64,000 nucleotides of DNA from Komagataeibacter xylinus (lineage in GTDB: Bacteria; Pseudomonadota; Alphaproteobacteria; Acetobacterales; Acetobacteraceae), in the NCBI RefSeq assembly GCF_031081985.1, contig NZ_JARWSK010000002.1, positions 124,001 through 188,000 of the forward strand, given 5' to 3'. A program made the position numbers and the translations under genes. This document shows, piece after piece, positions 52,201-61,917 of the stretch. Positions within the stretch are counted from its first letter, which is position 1. Each line of letters opens with the position of its first letter. Below the pieces are notes generated by a model, which was not told the DNA's origin, searched no databases, and saw nothing but the letters and a program-made list of their open reading frames with translations.

Positions 52201-52782
52201 CTGCACCCCAAGGCCAGCTACGGCTACTGGAAGGCCGCGGGCGAGGGCAATGACCTCGTGCTGTTTGGTGAGGACGGCACCACCGAGGCCGCCCGCTTCA
52301 CCCTGCCCCGCCAGCCCCGCGCTGATGGCGCCTGCATTGCCGACTTCGTGCGCGACATTGATGATGCACAGCGCGACGTGATCGGCCTGCAGGTGGTGAC
52401 CGTGGGGCAGGATGCCTCCGACCGCGCGCGGGAATGGTTCGAGGCCGATCGCTACAAGGATTACCTCTACCTGCATGGCCTGTCGGTCGAGATGGCGGAA
52501 GCCATGGCGGAATACACCCACAAGCGCATCCGCGCCGAGATGGGCTTCGCCGCCGAGGACGACCGCGACATGGCGAAACTGCTCCAGCAGGGCTATCGCG
52601 GCTCGCGCTACTCGTTCGGCTACCCCGCCTGCCCCCGGCTGGAGGAGCAGGAGCCGATCCTCAAGCTGCTGGACGCGGAAAAGATCGGCGTCTCGCTGAC
52701 CGATGGCTTCCAGCTCCACCCCGAGCAGTCCACCTCCGCGCTGGTCATTTTCAACCCGCACGCGAAGTATTTCTCGATCTGA
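49273..52782 (+). CDS. metH: Cobalamin-dependent methionine synthase
   Basis: Transfers methyl from methyl-THF to homocysteine through cobalamin. 1169 residues, a full-length enzyme. I chose the ATG at 49273 (MTTRPHLLDALRDQVLLCDG), which has AGGATAA upstream; the frame is open to 49186. Domains: homocysteine/zinc (about 1-325, with ETNSFGGSPI, LNCATGP and GGCCGT), pterin-binding (about 345-620, SIGERCNANGSKKWRQLQ), B12-binding (about 640-880, VKGDVHDIGKNLVDII with the lower-ligand His) and the AdoMet reactivation domain (about 900-1169, RGSRYSFGYPACPRL). It is divergent from the CxCC gene and I find no convincing riboswitch upstream. Confidence 0.97.
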   Translation: MTTRPHLLDALRDQVLLCDGGMGSRVQLLDLEVERDYWGQENCTEILNLSRPELVREIHRGYFEAGADMVETNSFGGSPITLAEFGLADRAREINRTAGHLAREAAETFADGRHRYVVGSIGPGTKLPSLGNIDYDTLEAGLTEQCRGLIEGGVDCFLIETCQDTLQIKAAVNAAKIARAEMGADTPIFVQVTVETTGTLLVGPDITAAATVINALDVPLMGLNCATGPQEMAEHVRWLSENWPGLISVQPNAGLPELVNGTTHYPLTPAEMASWVDRFITEDGLNLIGGCCGTSTPHTQALDQMLRKRAEGTGRIRPAPVPRKPVWIPSVASLYSQVPLRQENSYFSIGERCNANGSKKWRQLQEAGDWDGCVALGREQVAEGSNALDICTAFVGRDEMKEMNAVITRFTSSVNAPLVIDSTETPVIEAALKLHGGKPIINSINFEDGEEIANERMLLARKFGASVIALTIDEVGMAKTAEDKLRIATRLVEFACEKHGLPQSDLMIDPLTFTIGTGTEDDRKLGEWTLEGIRLIRERFPDIQIVLGLSNISFGLNPAARAVLNSVFLDHAVRAGMTAAIVHVSKIRPLHLIAAEEVKVAEDLIFDRRAEGYDPLQRMLEIFADRKAADAVKKARAETAPERLKDRIVDGDRKGLEDDLAEAMRDMAPLDIINTVLLDGMKVVGELFGAGKMQLPFVLQSAETMKAAVAWLEPHMERTEGQARGTMVLATVKGDVHDIGKNLVDIILTNNGYRVINLGIKVPVADMIAAAREHKADAIGMSGLLVKSTVIMRENLEEMNRQGVDVPVMLGGAALTRNYVEEDCTAAYGEGGRVAYARDAFDGLSLMDKVAQGEFDTYLAAIQSRRAGKATRTNRTQDIEAAETRGFGPVDVAAARARREKLTADEPVLTPPFWGPRVLEATPEAVLPFLNERSLYQFQWGFRKQGRSLDDFMVWARKELRPVLRHMLALCAEQDILHPKASYGYWKAAGEGNDLVLFGEDGTTEAARFTLPRQPRADGACIADFVRDIDDAQRDVIGLQVVTVGQDASDRAREWFEADRYKDYLYLHGLSVEMAEAMAEYTHKRIRAEMGFAAEDDRDMAKLLQQGYRGSRYSFGYPACPRLEEQEPILKLLDAEKIGVSLTDGFQLHPEQSTSALVIFNPHAKYFSI

Positions 52783-52851
52783 CACAGGCGTTGGCCCGCA
52801 GCCCTGCGGGACGTGTTGACCGGTGCGGAAAATGGTGCCCATCATTGCATT

Positions 52852-53259
52852 ATGTTTCGCCCCCGCCACACGCCATCCACCCCCGCTGATACGCCGGGCG
52901 CCGATCACGCGCTCGGCCGCCTGCTGGCGCGGCTGCACGGGGCAGCGCCCTCCGCAGCCCAGGGCAACCGCGCCACGCGCCACGCCGGGCGCGCCTTTAC
53001 CTGTGCCGCCGAGCAATGCGTGATGGACCTCATGGCCGAAGACCACGCGGGACTGGTGGAACATAGCGCCGATGTGCTGACCCACCTGCTGCAGGTCTGG
53101 GTCGCGGCTGGCATCGACCCCGAGGATGTGTGGACCGAGATCGACCGCCGCACCCGCATGGGCAACCTGCTGCTGGCACTCAACACCGCCGAGCGCACCT
53201 CCGCCCCCACCCGCGCGCGCAGGCGGCCATGGAAGATCCGCACCACCAAGCTGCCCTGA
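52852..53259 (+). CDS. HisE-like (MazG-type phosphoribosyl-ATP pyrophosphatase-related) protein
   Basis: 135 residues. The middle (about 45-110) follows the HisE/all-alpha NTP-PPase layout: AEQCVMDLMAEDHAGLVEHS (E-x-x-E-like acidic residues), ADVLTHLLQVWVAAGIDPED, VWTEIDRRTRMGN. In HisE the order is EE-x-x-E then E-x-x-D; here some acidic positions differ (E then H-S-A-D). The C-terminus is very basic (RARRRPWKIRTTKLP). No other his gene is in the window. It starts 69 bp after metH. An orphan HisE-like NTP pyrophosphatase is the best guess; activity is uncertain. Confidence 0.62.
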   Translation: MFRPRHTPSTPADTPGADHALGRLLARLHGAAPSAAQGNRATRHAGRAFTCAAEQCVMDLMAEDHAGLVEHSADVLTHLLQVWVAAGIDPEDVWTEIDRRTRMGNLLLALNTAERTSAPTRARRRPWKIRTTKLP

Positions 53260-53434
53260 GCGGCCCGTGCCGCCATAACGGCACGAAATCGCAACGAACC
53301 GTTTTTTGGCCTAGCCGCTGCGGCATGCGGGTGGCATAAGCTGGCCGCAGGCGGAACAGCAGGGAATGTCGCGATAAGATGGACCGGGTCCATGCCTGTT
53401 ACGTGCCCGTGGGGCCTGCCCCGGCCCGGCACGC

Positions 53435-53959
53435 ATGAACTGGATTGACATCACGGCCCTCGCCATTGCCGCGCTGTCAGGGGTGGTGGGCATTGTGCGC
53501 GGCTTCTCGCGCGAGGTGCTTGGCCTTGCCGCCTGGGTCATGGCCACCATCCTGGCCGTGGCATGGTACGGCGCGCTAATGCCCTACGCCACGCAATGGA
53601 TCAGCAACCACACGCTGGCCTCGCTGGCGTCCTTCGCGGTGCTGTTCCTGGCCCTTCTTGTCATTTTCACCACCACTGCCCATCTATCGGGTCGGGCGGT
53701 GCAGGGTTCCATCCTGTCAGGGCTGGACCGTGTGCTTGGCCTGCTTTTTGGCCTGGTGCGGGGTTATGTGTGCCTTGTGCTGATCTATGCGGGCATTACC
53801 GCCCTCGTGCCCGCCAATGAATGGCCCGAGGTGATGCGTACCAGCCAGATCATGCCCCTTATCGGCAACAGCGTGACCTATCTTCACGCCCACGCGCCCG
53901 ATAACTTCCCCGCGCATCTTGCGCAACCCGCCGGGACGCGGCATGACGCGCCCATCTGA
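53435..53959 (+). CDS. cvpA: CvpA-family membrane protein
   Basis: 174 residues, four TM helices: IDITALAIAALSGVVGIVRG, LGLAAWVMATILAVAWYGAL, LASFAVLFLALLVIFTTTAH and VLGLLFGLVRGYVCLVLIYA, with the conserved RGFSREVL and D-R-x-L-G-x-x-F-G patterns of CvpA. It is next to purF, the classic cvpA-purF arrangement. Its role in bacteria is envelope-related but not settled. Confidence 0.9.
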   Translation: MNWIDITALAIAALSGVVGIVRGFSREVLGLAAWVMATILAVAWYGALMPYATQWISNHTLASLASFAVLFLALLVIFTTTAHLSGRAVQGSILSGLDRVLGLLFGLVRGYVCLVLIYAGITALVPANEWPEVMRTSQIMPLIGNSVTYLHAHAPDNFPAHLAQPAGTRHDAPI

Positions 53960-54011
53960 ACCTTATCGTCGGTCCCCGCCGCCCCCGTCCGTCAAGGAAA
54001 GATCGCCCACC

Positions 54012-55522
<1,511 letters not shown>

Positions 55523-55526
<4 letters not shown>

Positions 55527-56263
55527 CCAACCCCGCCACCATGCCCGATGCCCCGGTGGCGCTCGTGACCGGCGCCAGCCGGGGCATCGGGCAGGCGGTG
55601 GCCATTGCGCTGGCCCGCGCGGGCATGCGCTGCATCCTGACCGCGCGCACGCAGGGCGGGCTGGAACAGGCGGATGACCAGATCCGCCAGCACACCGGCC
55701 ACAGCGCCATCCTGCTGCCGCTTGACCTGACGGATGGCGAAAAGCTCGACACGCTCGGCCCTTCCATTGCAGCAGGCTTCGGACGGCTGGACTGCGTGGT
55801 GCACTGCGCGGGCACGCTGGGCATGCTCTCACCGCTGGCGCACCTGCAAACAAGGGACTGGGAGCGCGCGCTGCAAACCGGCCCACTCACCACATGGCGG
55901 CTGATCCGCACGCTTGCTCCCCTGCTCGAGCGTGCGCCCGCTGGCCGTGCTGTATTCCTGACCGACCGGCATGCCCGCCAGCCTGCGCCCTTCTGGGGGC
56001 TGGTTGCTGCCACGCGGGCAGCACAGGAGGCCATTGTCAGCACATGGGTGCGCGAACTACCCACGACCAGCCCGCTGCGCATCAACCTGTTTGAACCCGG
56101 CCCCGTCGCCACCCGCCTGCGCAGGCTGGCCATGCCCGCGCTCGACATGGCCAGCCTGCCTACGCCCCACGACATTGCGCCCCATATCGCAAGGCTCTGC
56201 CAGCCCGGCCCCCAGCCGCAGGGCCAGTACATAACGCCCGACCTGCAGGAGTCCGTGGCATGA
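55523..56263 (+). CDS. SDR-family oxidoreductase
   Basis: 246 residues, classical short-chain dehydrogenase: cofactor motif VTGASRGIGQAV, a downstream HCAGTLGML (NNAG equivalent), but the usual Ser-Tyr-x-x-x-Lys catalytic triad is not clear in the 140-165 region (RAVFLTDRHARQPAPFWGLV), where a W-G-x-x-A-x-x replaces Y-x-x-x-K. This suggests an atypical member or a non-catalytic relative. It overlaps purF (4 nt) and ybaK (4 nt), so it is in the purF operon, perhaps with no direct purine role. Confidence 0.8.
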
Positions 56264-56736
56264 GCAGCAAGGCAACACCGGGCGCTGCCGCCCTGCAGAA
56301 GGCAGGCATCGCCTTCACGGTGGTGGAATATGAATACGACCCCACTGCAGGCCAGACCGGCAACCATGCCGCAGCCTCCATAGGCGAGAACCCCGAGCGC
56401 GTGTTCAAGACGCTGATGGTGCTCGTTGATGGCAAACCCGCCTGCGTGGTGGTGCCGGTAGCGGCAACCCTGAGCATGAAGAAGGTAGCCGCCGCCTTTG
56501 GCGGCAAGTCAGCGGACATGATGCCGCCTGCCCAAGCCGAACGCAGCACGGGCTTCCGCGTAGGCGGCATCAGCCCGTTTGGCCAGCGCAGGCGCGTGCG
56601 CACGGCCCTTGCGCGCGAGGCAATGGCACAGCCCTATGTTGTCATCAATGGCGGCAAGCGCGGCTATCTGGTGCGCCTTTCGGCAGCCGATGCCATTGCC
56701 GCGACAGGTGCCGTGACGGCTGACCTGCTGGCGTAA
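56260..56736 (+). CDS. ybaK: Cys-tRNA(Pro) deacylase, YbaK/EbsC type
   Basis: Hydrolyses mischarged Cys-tRNA(Pro) to keep translation accurate. 158 residues: AALQKAGIAFTVVEYEYDP, ERVFKTLMVLVDGKPACVVV (K-T-L pattern with the conserved Lys), KVAAAFGGKSADMMPPAQAE and TGFRVGGISPFGQRRRV (the YbaK G-G-x-x-P/S-x-G signature). Overlaps the SDR gene by 4 nt and is followed by a palindromic repeat, where the operon probably ends. Confidence 0.92.
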   Translation: MSSKATPGAAALQKAGIAFTVVEYEYDPTAGQTGNHAAASIGENPERVFKTLMVLVDGKPACVVVPVAATLSMKKVAAAFGGKSADMMPPAQAERSTGFRVGGISPFGQRRRVRTALAREAMAQPYVVINGGKRGYLVRLSAADAIAATGAVTADLLA

Positions 56737-56741
56737 CAAGC

Positions 56742-56823
56742 AAAAGTTTTTGGTGAAGCTTTTTTCAAAAAGCTTCGAAAAACGCTGCCTTATTGAAAAA
56801 AGGCGGCGCCCGGAAACCTGTAT
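56742..56823 (+). repeat. Palindromic repeat element, copy f
   Basis: AAAAGTTTTTGGTGAAGC, intact first hairpin (GAAGCTTTTTTC/AAAAAGCTTC), second hairpin with one changed arm (GCTGCC/GGCGGC), ending CGCCCGGAAACCTGTAT. It lies between convergent ybaK and the MFS gene. Confidence 0.82.
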
Positions 56824-56830
56824 CTTTTCC

Positions 56831-58216
56831 TCAGCGCGTCGCGGGCCGCCAGATCAGGCGGCTGGCGCTGCACAGCGCGCCGGTCATGGCCACGATCGAG
56901 CCAAAGCCCAGGCAGTCGCGTTCGGCGCCATGCGCAATCAGGCCAAAGGCCATGGCCACGCACATCGCCCCGGTCGCCTGCCCGCATTGGCGCGCAATCT
57001 GCACCATGCCAGAGGCCCCGCCCGAGCGCCCCGGCGGCGCCGTTACCATCATCACCCGGTTATTGGGCGGCTGGAAAATGCCAAACCCCATGCCCGCCAG
57101 CATGATGCGCCAGGCAATATTGAACCAGCCCGGATCCGGCGGGAGCAGGTACAGCGCCAGAAACCCCATCGAGGTCATGAACAGCCCCACAGAGGACAGG
57201 ATGGCCGCAGGCAGCCTGTCGCTCAGGCGGCTGATGAGCGGCGAGACCGCCATGATACCCACCGGCCACGGTGTCATGAGCAGGCCCACGGTTGCGGGCG
57301 GATAATGGAACATCGACTGCAGCGTGAACGGAAACGAGATCATGAACAGGTTGGAGGCAACAAAAGCCACGAACCCCACCAGCGTGCCGATACGGAAGGC
57401 GGGAATGCGCAGCATGTCGATGGGGAACATGGGGTGTGCCTGCCCATGCTGGCGGCGCACCAGCAGCACGCCCGCCGCAATACCGGCCACCAGCAGGGCC
57501 ACCACCTGGGCCGCGCCTGCATGGTGGGCCACGGAATCACCAGCCATGATCAGCGCGCCAAACGCCACCACGTTGAGCGCCGCGCTCATACCATCGAACG
57601 AGCCGGGGCTGAGCGGCGTGCGCGGCAGCGACACCAACGCCAGCACGAATGCTGTCAGCCCGAGCGGGATGTTGATGAGGAACAGCCACGGCCATGTGGC
57701 GAATGACAGGATGATCGAGGCGACGGTCGGCCCGCCGCCCACGCCAAGGGCCACCATCAGCCCGTTGAGCGCAATGCCGCGCCCGATGATGGCATGCGGG
57801 TAGATAAAGCGGATCAGCGCGATGCTGACACTCATGATGCACGCGCCGCCCACACCCTGCACCGCGCGCGCCAGCGAGAGCATGAGCAATGAGTGCGACA
57901 TGGCGCAGAACAGCGAGGCCACGGTCAGCAATGCCAGCCCGATCTGGCACAGCCGCGCAAAGCCGATGCGCGTGCCCAGCGCCGCCATGGGCAGCAGCGA
58001 GACCACGGAGGCAAGCTGGTAGGCATTGACGATCCAGACCGACGCGGCGGGCGAGACATGAATATCCGCCGCAATCGTGGGCAGCGCCACGTTGGCGATG
58101 GCGTAGTCCAGCAGGGCCAGCAGCACGGCAAGGGCAACGGCGGTCACGGCACGCACGCGGGCCGCGCCATGCAGGCCTTCGCCTTCGGTCAGGACAGGTT
58201 TTGATTGGGGGGGCAT
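56831..58216 (-). CDS. DHA2-type MFS drug/proton antiporter
   Basis: 461 residues, about 13-14 TM helices, in the EmrB/QacA (DHA2) subfamily: helix 1 has LLALLDYAIANVALPTIAAD (the L-D-x-x-I-x-N-V-A-L-P signature), then ASVWIVNAYQLASVVSLLPM and GACIMSVSIALIR-x5 with the motif A-like GRGIALNGLM. Probably exports small lipophilic compounds or dyes. No regulator gene is adjacent. It is convergent with ybaK and lies on the same strand as purD beyond a repeat. Confidence 0.9.
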   Translation of the reverse strand: MPPQSKPVLTEGEGLHGAARVRAVTAVALAVLLALLDYAIANVALPTIAADIHVSPAASVWIVNAYQLASVVSLLPMAALGTRIGFARLCQIGLALLTVASLFCAMSHSLLMLSLARAVQGVGGACIMSVSIALIRFIYPHAIIGRGIALNGLMVALGVGGGPTVASIILSFATWPWLFLINIPLGLTAFVLALVSLPRTPLSPGSFDGMSAALNVVAFGALIMAGDSVAHHAGAAQVVALLVAGIAAGVLLVRRQHGQAHPMFPIDMLRIPAFRIGTLVGFVAFVASNLFMISFPFTLQSMFHYPPATVGLLMTPWPVGIMAVSPLISRLSDRLPAAILSSVGLFMTSMGFLALYLLPPDPGWFNIAWRIMLAGMGFGIFQPPNNRVMMVTAPPGRSGGASGMVQIARQCGQATGAMCVAMAFGLIAHGAERDCLGFGSIVAMTGALCSASRLIWRPATR

Positions 58217-58306
58217 GGCAGGGGCTTTTCAGGCGGGAAGAAAAAATGTTCTGTTATGTAAATGATATCCGGGCCCGCCATGTCCATCAATCCACCGCGG
58301 GCAGGA

Positions 58307-58326
58307 GGCAGCCTGAAAAGGCTGCC
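58307..58326 (-). other. Perfect 8-bp stem-loop upstream of the MFS gene
   Basis: GGCAGCCT (58307-58314), GAAA loop, AGGCTGCC (58319-58326). It lies about 90 bp upstream of the MFS start and downstream of purD on the same strand. No T-run follows on the minus strand, so it may be a structured leader or a weak terminator for purD. Confidence 0.4.
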
Positions 58327-58349
58327 CACGCAATATCGTACAAATCATA

Positions 58350-58430
58350 AAGAAGTTTTTGGTGAAGCTTTTTTCAAAAAGCTTCGAAAGATACCGCCTT
58401 TCTGAAAAAAAGCGGCACCCGGAAACTTTT
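58350..58430 (+). repeat. Palindromic repeat element, copy g
   Basis: AGAAGTTTTTGGTGAAGC, intact first hairpin, second hairpin altered (ACCGCC/AGCGGC), ending CACCCGGAAACTTTTGTT. It lies just downstream of purD (minus strand), where its hairpins could terminate that transcript. Confidence 0.82.
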
Positions 58431-58439
58431 GTTCTTTCC

Positions 58440-59723
58440 CTATTTTTCCTGTGCCGCGAGCGCACGCTGGCCAATATCATGGCGGTAGATGCCATCGGGC
58501 CAGTCGATCAGCCCCACGGCCTCATAGGCCCGCGCACGTGCCTGCGCCAGCGTGTCGCCCGTGGCGCACACGGCCAGCACGCGCCCGCCAGCGGCCACGA
58601 TCTCACCCGCGTCATCACGCTTCGTGCCTGCCTGGAACACATGCACGCCGGGCAGCGCCTCGGCTGCTGCAAGGTTGCGGATCACGCCACCCGTCACCGG
58701 CCTGCCGGGATAACCCTTCGCCGCCATGATGACGCTGATCGAGGACTGGCCGGAAAAGCGGATATCCGTGCCCGCAAGGTCGCCCTTCGCCACGCCAGCA
58801 AGGGCGGTGAGCAGGTCGCTTTCCAGCCGGATCAGCAGGGCTTCGGCCTCCGGGTCGCCAAAGCGGACATTGTATTCGATCAGTTGCGGGCCATCGTTCG
58901 TGAGCATCAGGCCCGCAAAGATGATGCCGGTGAACGGCGTGCCGCGCCGGGCCATCTCGCGCAGCATGGGGCGCACCAGCACATCGAGGGCCGCTTCCTG
59001 CTCCGCGCGGCCAAAGCCGGTGGGCGGCGAGACCGCGCCCATGCCGCCGGTATTGGGGCCGGTATCACCATCACCAATGCGCTTGTGGTCCTGGGCCGCA
59101 CCGATCAGCACCGCCGTCTCGCCCGCACAGAAGGCGAAGAGCGAGACCTCGTCGCCCACAAGGCAATCCTCGATCACCACGCTGTGGCCCGCCTGGCCCA
59201 GCGTGCCATCGGTCATCATGTCGGTAATGGCCTGCTCGGCCTCGGCCACGCTCTGGGCCACGACCACGCCCTTGCCTGCGGCCAGCCCGTCCGCCTTGAC
59301 CACCACGGGCGCGCCGTGGCGGCGCACGTAGTCCAGCGCGGGGGCGGCGGCATCAAAGCGTTCCCACCGCGCGGTGGGAATGTTCGCCGCGTCACATACT
59401 TCCTTGGTGAAGGCCTTGCTGCCCTCAAGGGCAGCGGCGGCCTGCGTGGGGCCTGCACACGCAATGCCCGCCGCCTTGCAGGCATCGGCAATGCCCGCCA
59501 CCAGCGGCGCTTCGGGGCCGGGCACCACAAGGTCGATGCGCTCTTGCTGCGCCAGGGCGATCAGGCCCGCCACGTCATCGGCTTTCACGGCGCAATTGGT
59601 GCCCAGTGCAGCGGTGCCGGGGTTGCCCGGCGCGATGAACAGGGCCTCAAGTCGCGGCGAGCGCGCAATGGCAGCGGCCATGGCATGTTCCCGTCCGCCT
59701 GATCCAACCAGCAGCACCCGCAT
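58440..59723 (-). CDS. purD: Phosphoribosylamine-glycine ligase
   Basis: Second step of purine synthesis; joins glycine to phosphoribosylamine using ATP. 427 residues from the ATG at 59723 (a GTG at 59726 precedes it). ATP-grasp enzyme: N-terminal MRVLLVGSGGREHAMAAAIA, central AGPTQAAAALEGSKAFTKEV, ATP-binding VVKADGLAAGKGVVV and the NVRFGDPEAEALL signature. The purF gene is 3 kb away on the opposite strand. Divergent from xseA. Confidence 0.96.
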   Translation of the reverse strand: MRVLLVGSGGREHAMAAAIARSPRLEALFIAPGNPGTAALGTNCAVKADDVAGLIALAQQERIDLVVPGPEAPLVAGIADACKAAGIACAGPTQAAAALEGSKAFTKEVCDAANIPTARWERFDAAAPALDYVRRHGAPVVVKADGLAAGKGVVVAQSVAEAEQAITDMMTDGTLGQAGHSVVIEDCLVGDEVSLFAFCAGETAVLIGAAQDHKRIGDGDTGPNTGGMGAVSPPTGFGRAEQEAALDVLVRPMLREMARRGTPFTGIIFAGLMLTNDGPQLIEYNVRFGDPEAEALLIRLESDLLTALAGVAKGDLAGTDIRFSGQSSISVIMAAKGYPGRPVTGGVIRNLAAAEALPGVHVFQAGTKRDDAGEIVAAGGRVLAVCATGDTLAQARARAYEAVGLIDWPDGIYRHDIGQRALAAQEK

Positions 59724-59789
59724 CACTTGTTTCTCCCGTTTTTCATCTCTGCCCTTTCGGGGTGGCCGTCTCTATCATACCTTGTGCGG

Positions 59790-61250
59790 ATGGTTGAACA
59801 GTTTCCCGACTCCGGCCGCGCCATGGGCGGCAATACGCCTGAATTTTCGGTGGCCGAGATTTCAGGCGCCATCCGCCGCGTGCTCGAGGGCACGTTCGGC
59901 CGCATCCGCGTGCGCGGCGAGATTACCGAATTCAAGCGCTACCCTTCGGGCCACCTGTATTTCTCGCTCAAGGATGAGGGGGGCAAGCTCTCCTCGGTGG
60001 TGTGGCGCGGCACGGTCTCGCGGCTGGGGCTGAAGCCGGAGAACGGGCTGGAAGTCATCGCCACGGGCAAGATCTCCTCCTATGGCGAACGCTCATCGTA
60101 CCAGATGGTGATCGACCGGCTGGAATATGCGGGCGAAGGCGCGCTGCTGGCCCGGATCGAACGCCTGCGCCTGCGGCTGGCGCAGGAGGGACTGTTTGAC
60201 GCCGCACGCAAGCGCCCCCTGCCCTTCCTGCCGCGCCTGATTGGCGTCGTGACATCGGCGCAGGGCGCCGTGCTGCATGATATCCGCACCACCATCACCC
60301 GGCGCTTTCCCCTGCCGGTTCTGGTCTGGCCGGTGCCGGTGCAGGGCGAAGGGGCAGCCGAACGCATTGCCCACGCCATTGCAGGGTTCGATGCCATCGG
60401 CCCGCATAGCGGCGTGCCCCGCCCCGATGTGCTGATCGTGGCGCGCGGCGGCGGCTCGCTGGAAGACCTGATGGCCTTCAATGATGAAGAGGTGCTGCGG
60501 GCGGTAGCGGCATGCCGCATTCCGGTCATTTCCGCCGTGGGGCACGAGACCGATACCACGCTGATCGATTTCGTATCCGACCGCCGCGCCCCCACGCCCA
60601 CGGCAGCTGCCGAGATGGCCGTGCCTGTGCGCGCCGAGCTTGAAGCGGGCCTGGCCCAGCGTGCCGCCCGGCTGCGCAGCGGGCTGGAACGTGGCCTGCA
60701 ACTGGCCCGCGCTCGGCTGGACCGGGCCGCTGCGAGCCTGCCCGACCTGCCTGCGGTGGTGGAAAACGCCCGCCGCAGGCTTGATGACCTCACCTACCGC
60801 CTTGACCTTGCCCTGCCTGCCCGCCTGAGCCGCCTGCGCGACCGCGTGCAGGCCGCATCTGACCGCCTGCCCGCCCCCCAGATGATTCTGGCCCTGCGCC
60901 GTGCGGAACTTGACCGCGTGGGCACGGCGAGCGAGCAGGCCATGAGCAGCCTGCTGCATCGGCGCGCCGCCACCCTTGGCCGCCTGCGCGTGGCGCCCGC
61001 CGTGCTGGTGTCGCAGTTGCGGGCCAGCAAAAGCGTGCTGGCGGGGGCCGCGGGGCAGCTTGAATCCCTCTCGCCCCAGGCGGTGCTGGAGCGGGGCTAC
61101 GTGCTGGTGACCGACCGCGCGGGTCGGCCACTGGCCCAGGCGGCGCAGGCGCGGGCCGAACCCGAGGTGATCATGACCTTTGCCGATGGCACGGTCGCAG
61201 CCCGTCCCCTTGAAGCCACTCCCGGCCCGCAGGGGCAACTGGATCTGTAA
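59790..61250 (+). CDS. xseA: Exodeoxyribonuclease VII large subunit
   Basis: Forms with XseB a single-strand exonuclease that works from both ends. 486 residues from the ATG at 59790. OB-fold N-terminus (VAEISGAIRRVLEGTFGRIR, GEITEFKRYPSGHLYFSLKD), catalytic core (GVVTSAQGAVLHDI, DVLIVARGGGSLEDL, SAVGHETDTTLIDFVSDRRA), then a long coiled coil and a C-terminal ERGYVLVTDRAGR stretch. The stop overlaps the start of the following lipoprotein gene (TAATG). The small subunit XseB is not in the window. Confidence 0.95.
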   Translation: MVEQFPDSGRAMGGNTPEFSVAEISGAIRRVLEGTFGRIRVRGEITEFKRYPSGHLYFSLKDEGGKLSSVVWRGTVSRLGLKPENGLEVIATGKISSYGERSSYQMVIDRLEYAGEGALLARIERLRLRLAQEGLFDAARKRPLPFLPRLIGVVTSAQGAVLHDIRTTITRRFPLPVLVWPVPVQGEGAAERIAHAIAGFDAIGPHSGVPRPDVLIVARGGGSLEDLMAFNDEEVLRAVAACRIPVISAVGHETDTTLIDFVSDRRAPTPTAAAEMAVPVRAELEAGLAQRAARLRSGLERGLQLARARLDRAAASLPDLPAVVENARRRLDDLTYRLDLALPARLSRLRDRVQAASDRLPAPQMILALRRAELDRVGTASEQAMSSLLHRRAATLGRLRVAPAVLVSQLRASKSVLAGAAGQLESLSPQAVLERGYVLVTDRAGRPLAQAAQARAEPEVIMTFADGTVAARPLEATPGPQGQLDL

Positions 61251-61642
61251 TGCATAGACGGGCACCTCACATGACCTTACGCTCACGCTTCTGCGCCACA
61301 CTGGCAGTCCTGCTGCTTGGCGCCTGCACACATGCCCCGCCCACCCCCCACGCGGCGGCCCGGCCCGCGGCAACGCCAGGCCGCATCCCGCCACAGGACT
61401 TCGCCCCCGGCCTGACCGGCGAGGAAGGCACGCCTCCAACAGGCACCATCCTGACCAATGACCCGTCCGCTCCTGCCGATACGCCGCTATGTGGCCACGC
61501 AGCACGGGAGGCCAATGCCATGAGTGCCACCATCCACCCCGAGGTCACGCCCGCTGCCAGCAGTTGCGCGGCCAATGCCTGCTTCGATGCCCAGACCGGC
61601 ACCTATATTGCCGCCGATGGCAGCCGCAACGTCTGCCGTTAA
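61250..61642 (+). CDS. Small predicted lipoprotein
   Basis: 130 residues, or 123 from the ATG at 61271. A lipobox is clear: ATLAVLLLGACT (Cys about 26), so a lipid-anchored periplasmic or outer-membrane protein. The mature part is Pro/Ala-rich with five further cysteines (about 80-130) including SSCAANACFDA and a C-terminal NVCR, suggesting disulfides. Family not recognised. Its start overlaps the xseA stop by one base. Confidence 0.72.
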   Translation: MHRRAPHMTLRSRFCATLAVLLLGACTHAPPTPHAAARPAATPGRIPPQDFAPGLTGEEGTPPTGTILTNDPSAPADTPLCGHAAREANAMSATIHPEVTPAASSCAANACFDAQTGTYIAADGSRNVCR

Positions 61643-61679
61643 GAGGGTTTTTGAGAACAAGCCGTTGATAAGAAATAAT

Positions 61680-61764
61680 AAAAGACTTTAGGAGCCAGCT
61701 TCTTTTTCAGAAAGGCAGCGTTCTTTCGAAACTTTTTGAAAAAAGCTTTACCAAAAACTTTTGT
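61680..61764 (-). repeat. Palindromic repeat element, copy h (diverged)
   Basis: Reverse-orientation copy: AAAAGACTTTAGGAGCCAGC on the left, GC hairpin lost (AAGGCAGCG remains), then GAAACTTTTTG/AAAAAAGCTTT and CCAAAAACTTTTGTTAT. It lies downstream of the lipoprotein gene. Confidence 0.7.
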
Positions 61765-61812
61765 TATTTCAGGGTATTAATCGATCTGACTTTTCAAACA
61801 CCCGCACAGGGT

Positions 61813-61841
61813 TGACCCATACGAGCACACTGCATGGGTCA
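61813..61841 (+). promoter_or_regulatory. 8-bp inverted repeat, candidate operator upstream of HTH gene
   Basis: TGACCCAT (61813-61820) and ATGGGTCA (61834-61841) are perfect inverted repeats with a 13-bp spacer, placing the half-site centres 21 bp (two helical turns) apart. They overlap TTGACC, a possible -35 box, about 77 bp before the HTH gene. It is a good candidate site for that protein or another dimeric regulator. No experimental link is shown. Confidence 0.5.
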
Positions 61842-61917
61842 TATACCCAAGATGGGCAGGACCGCGCCATATTCCCATTGACTTGGCCGGAAGGGATGGT
61901 CGAGTTTCAAGGGCATC

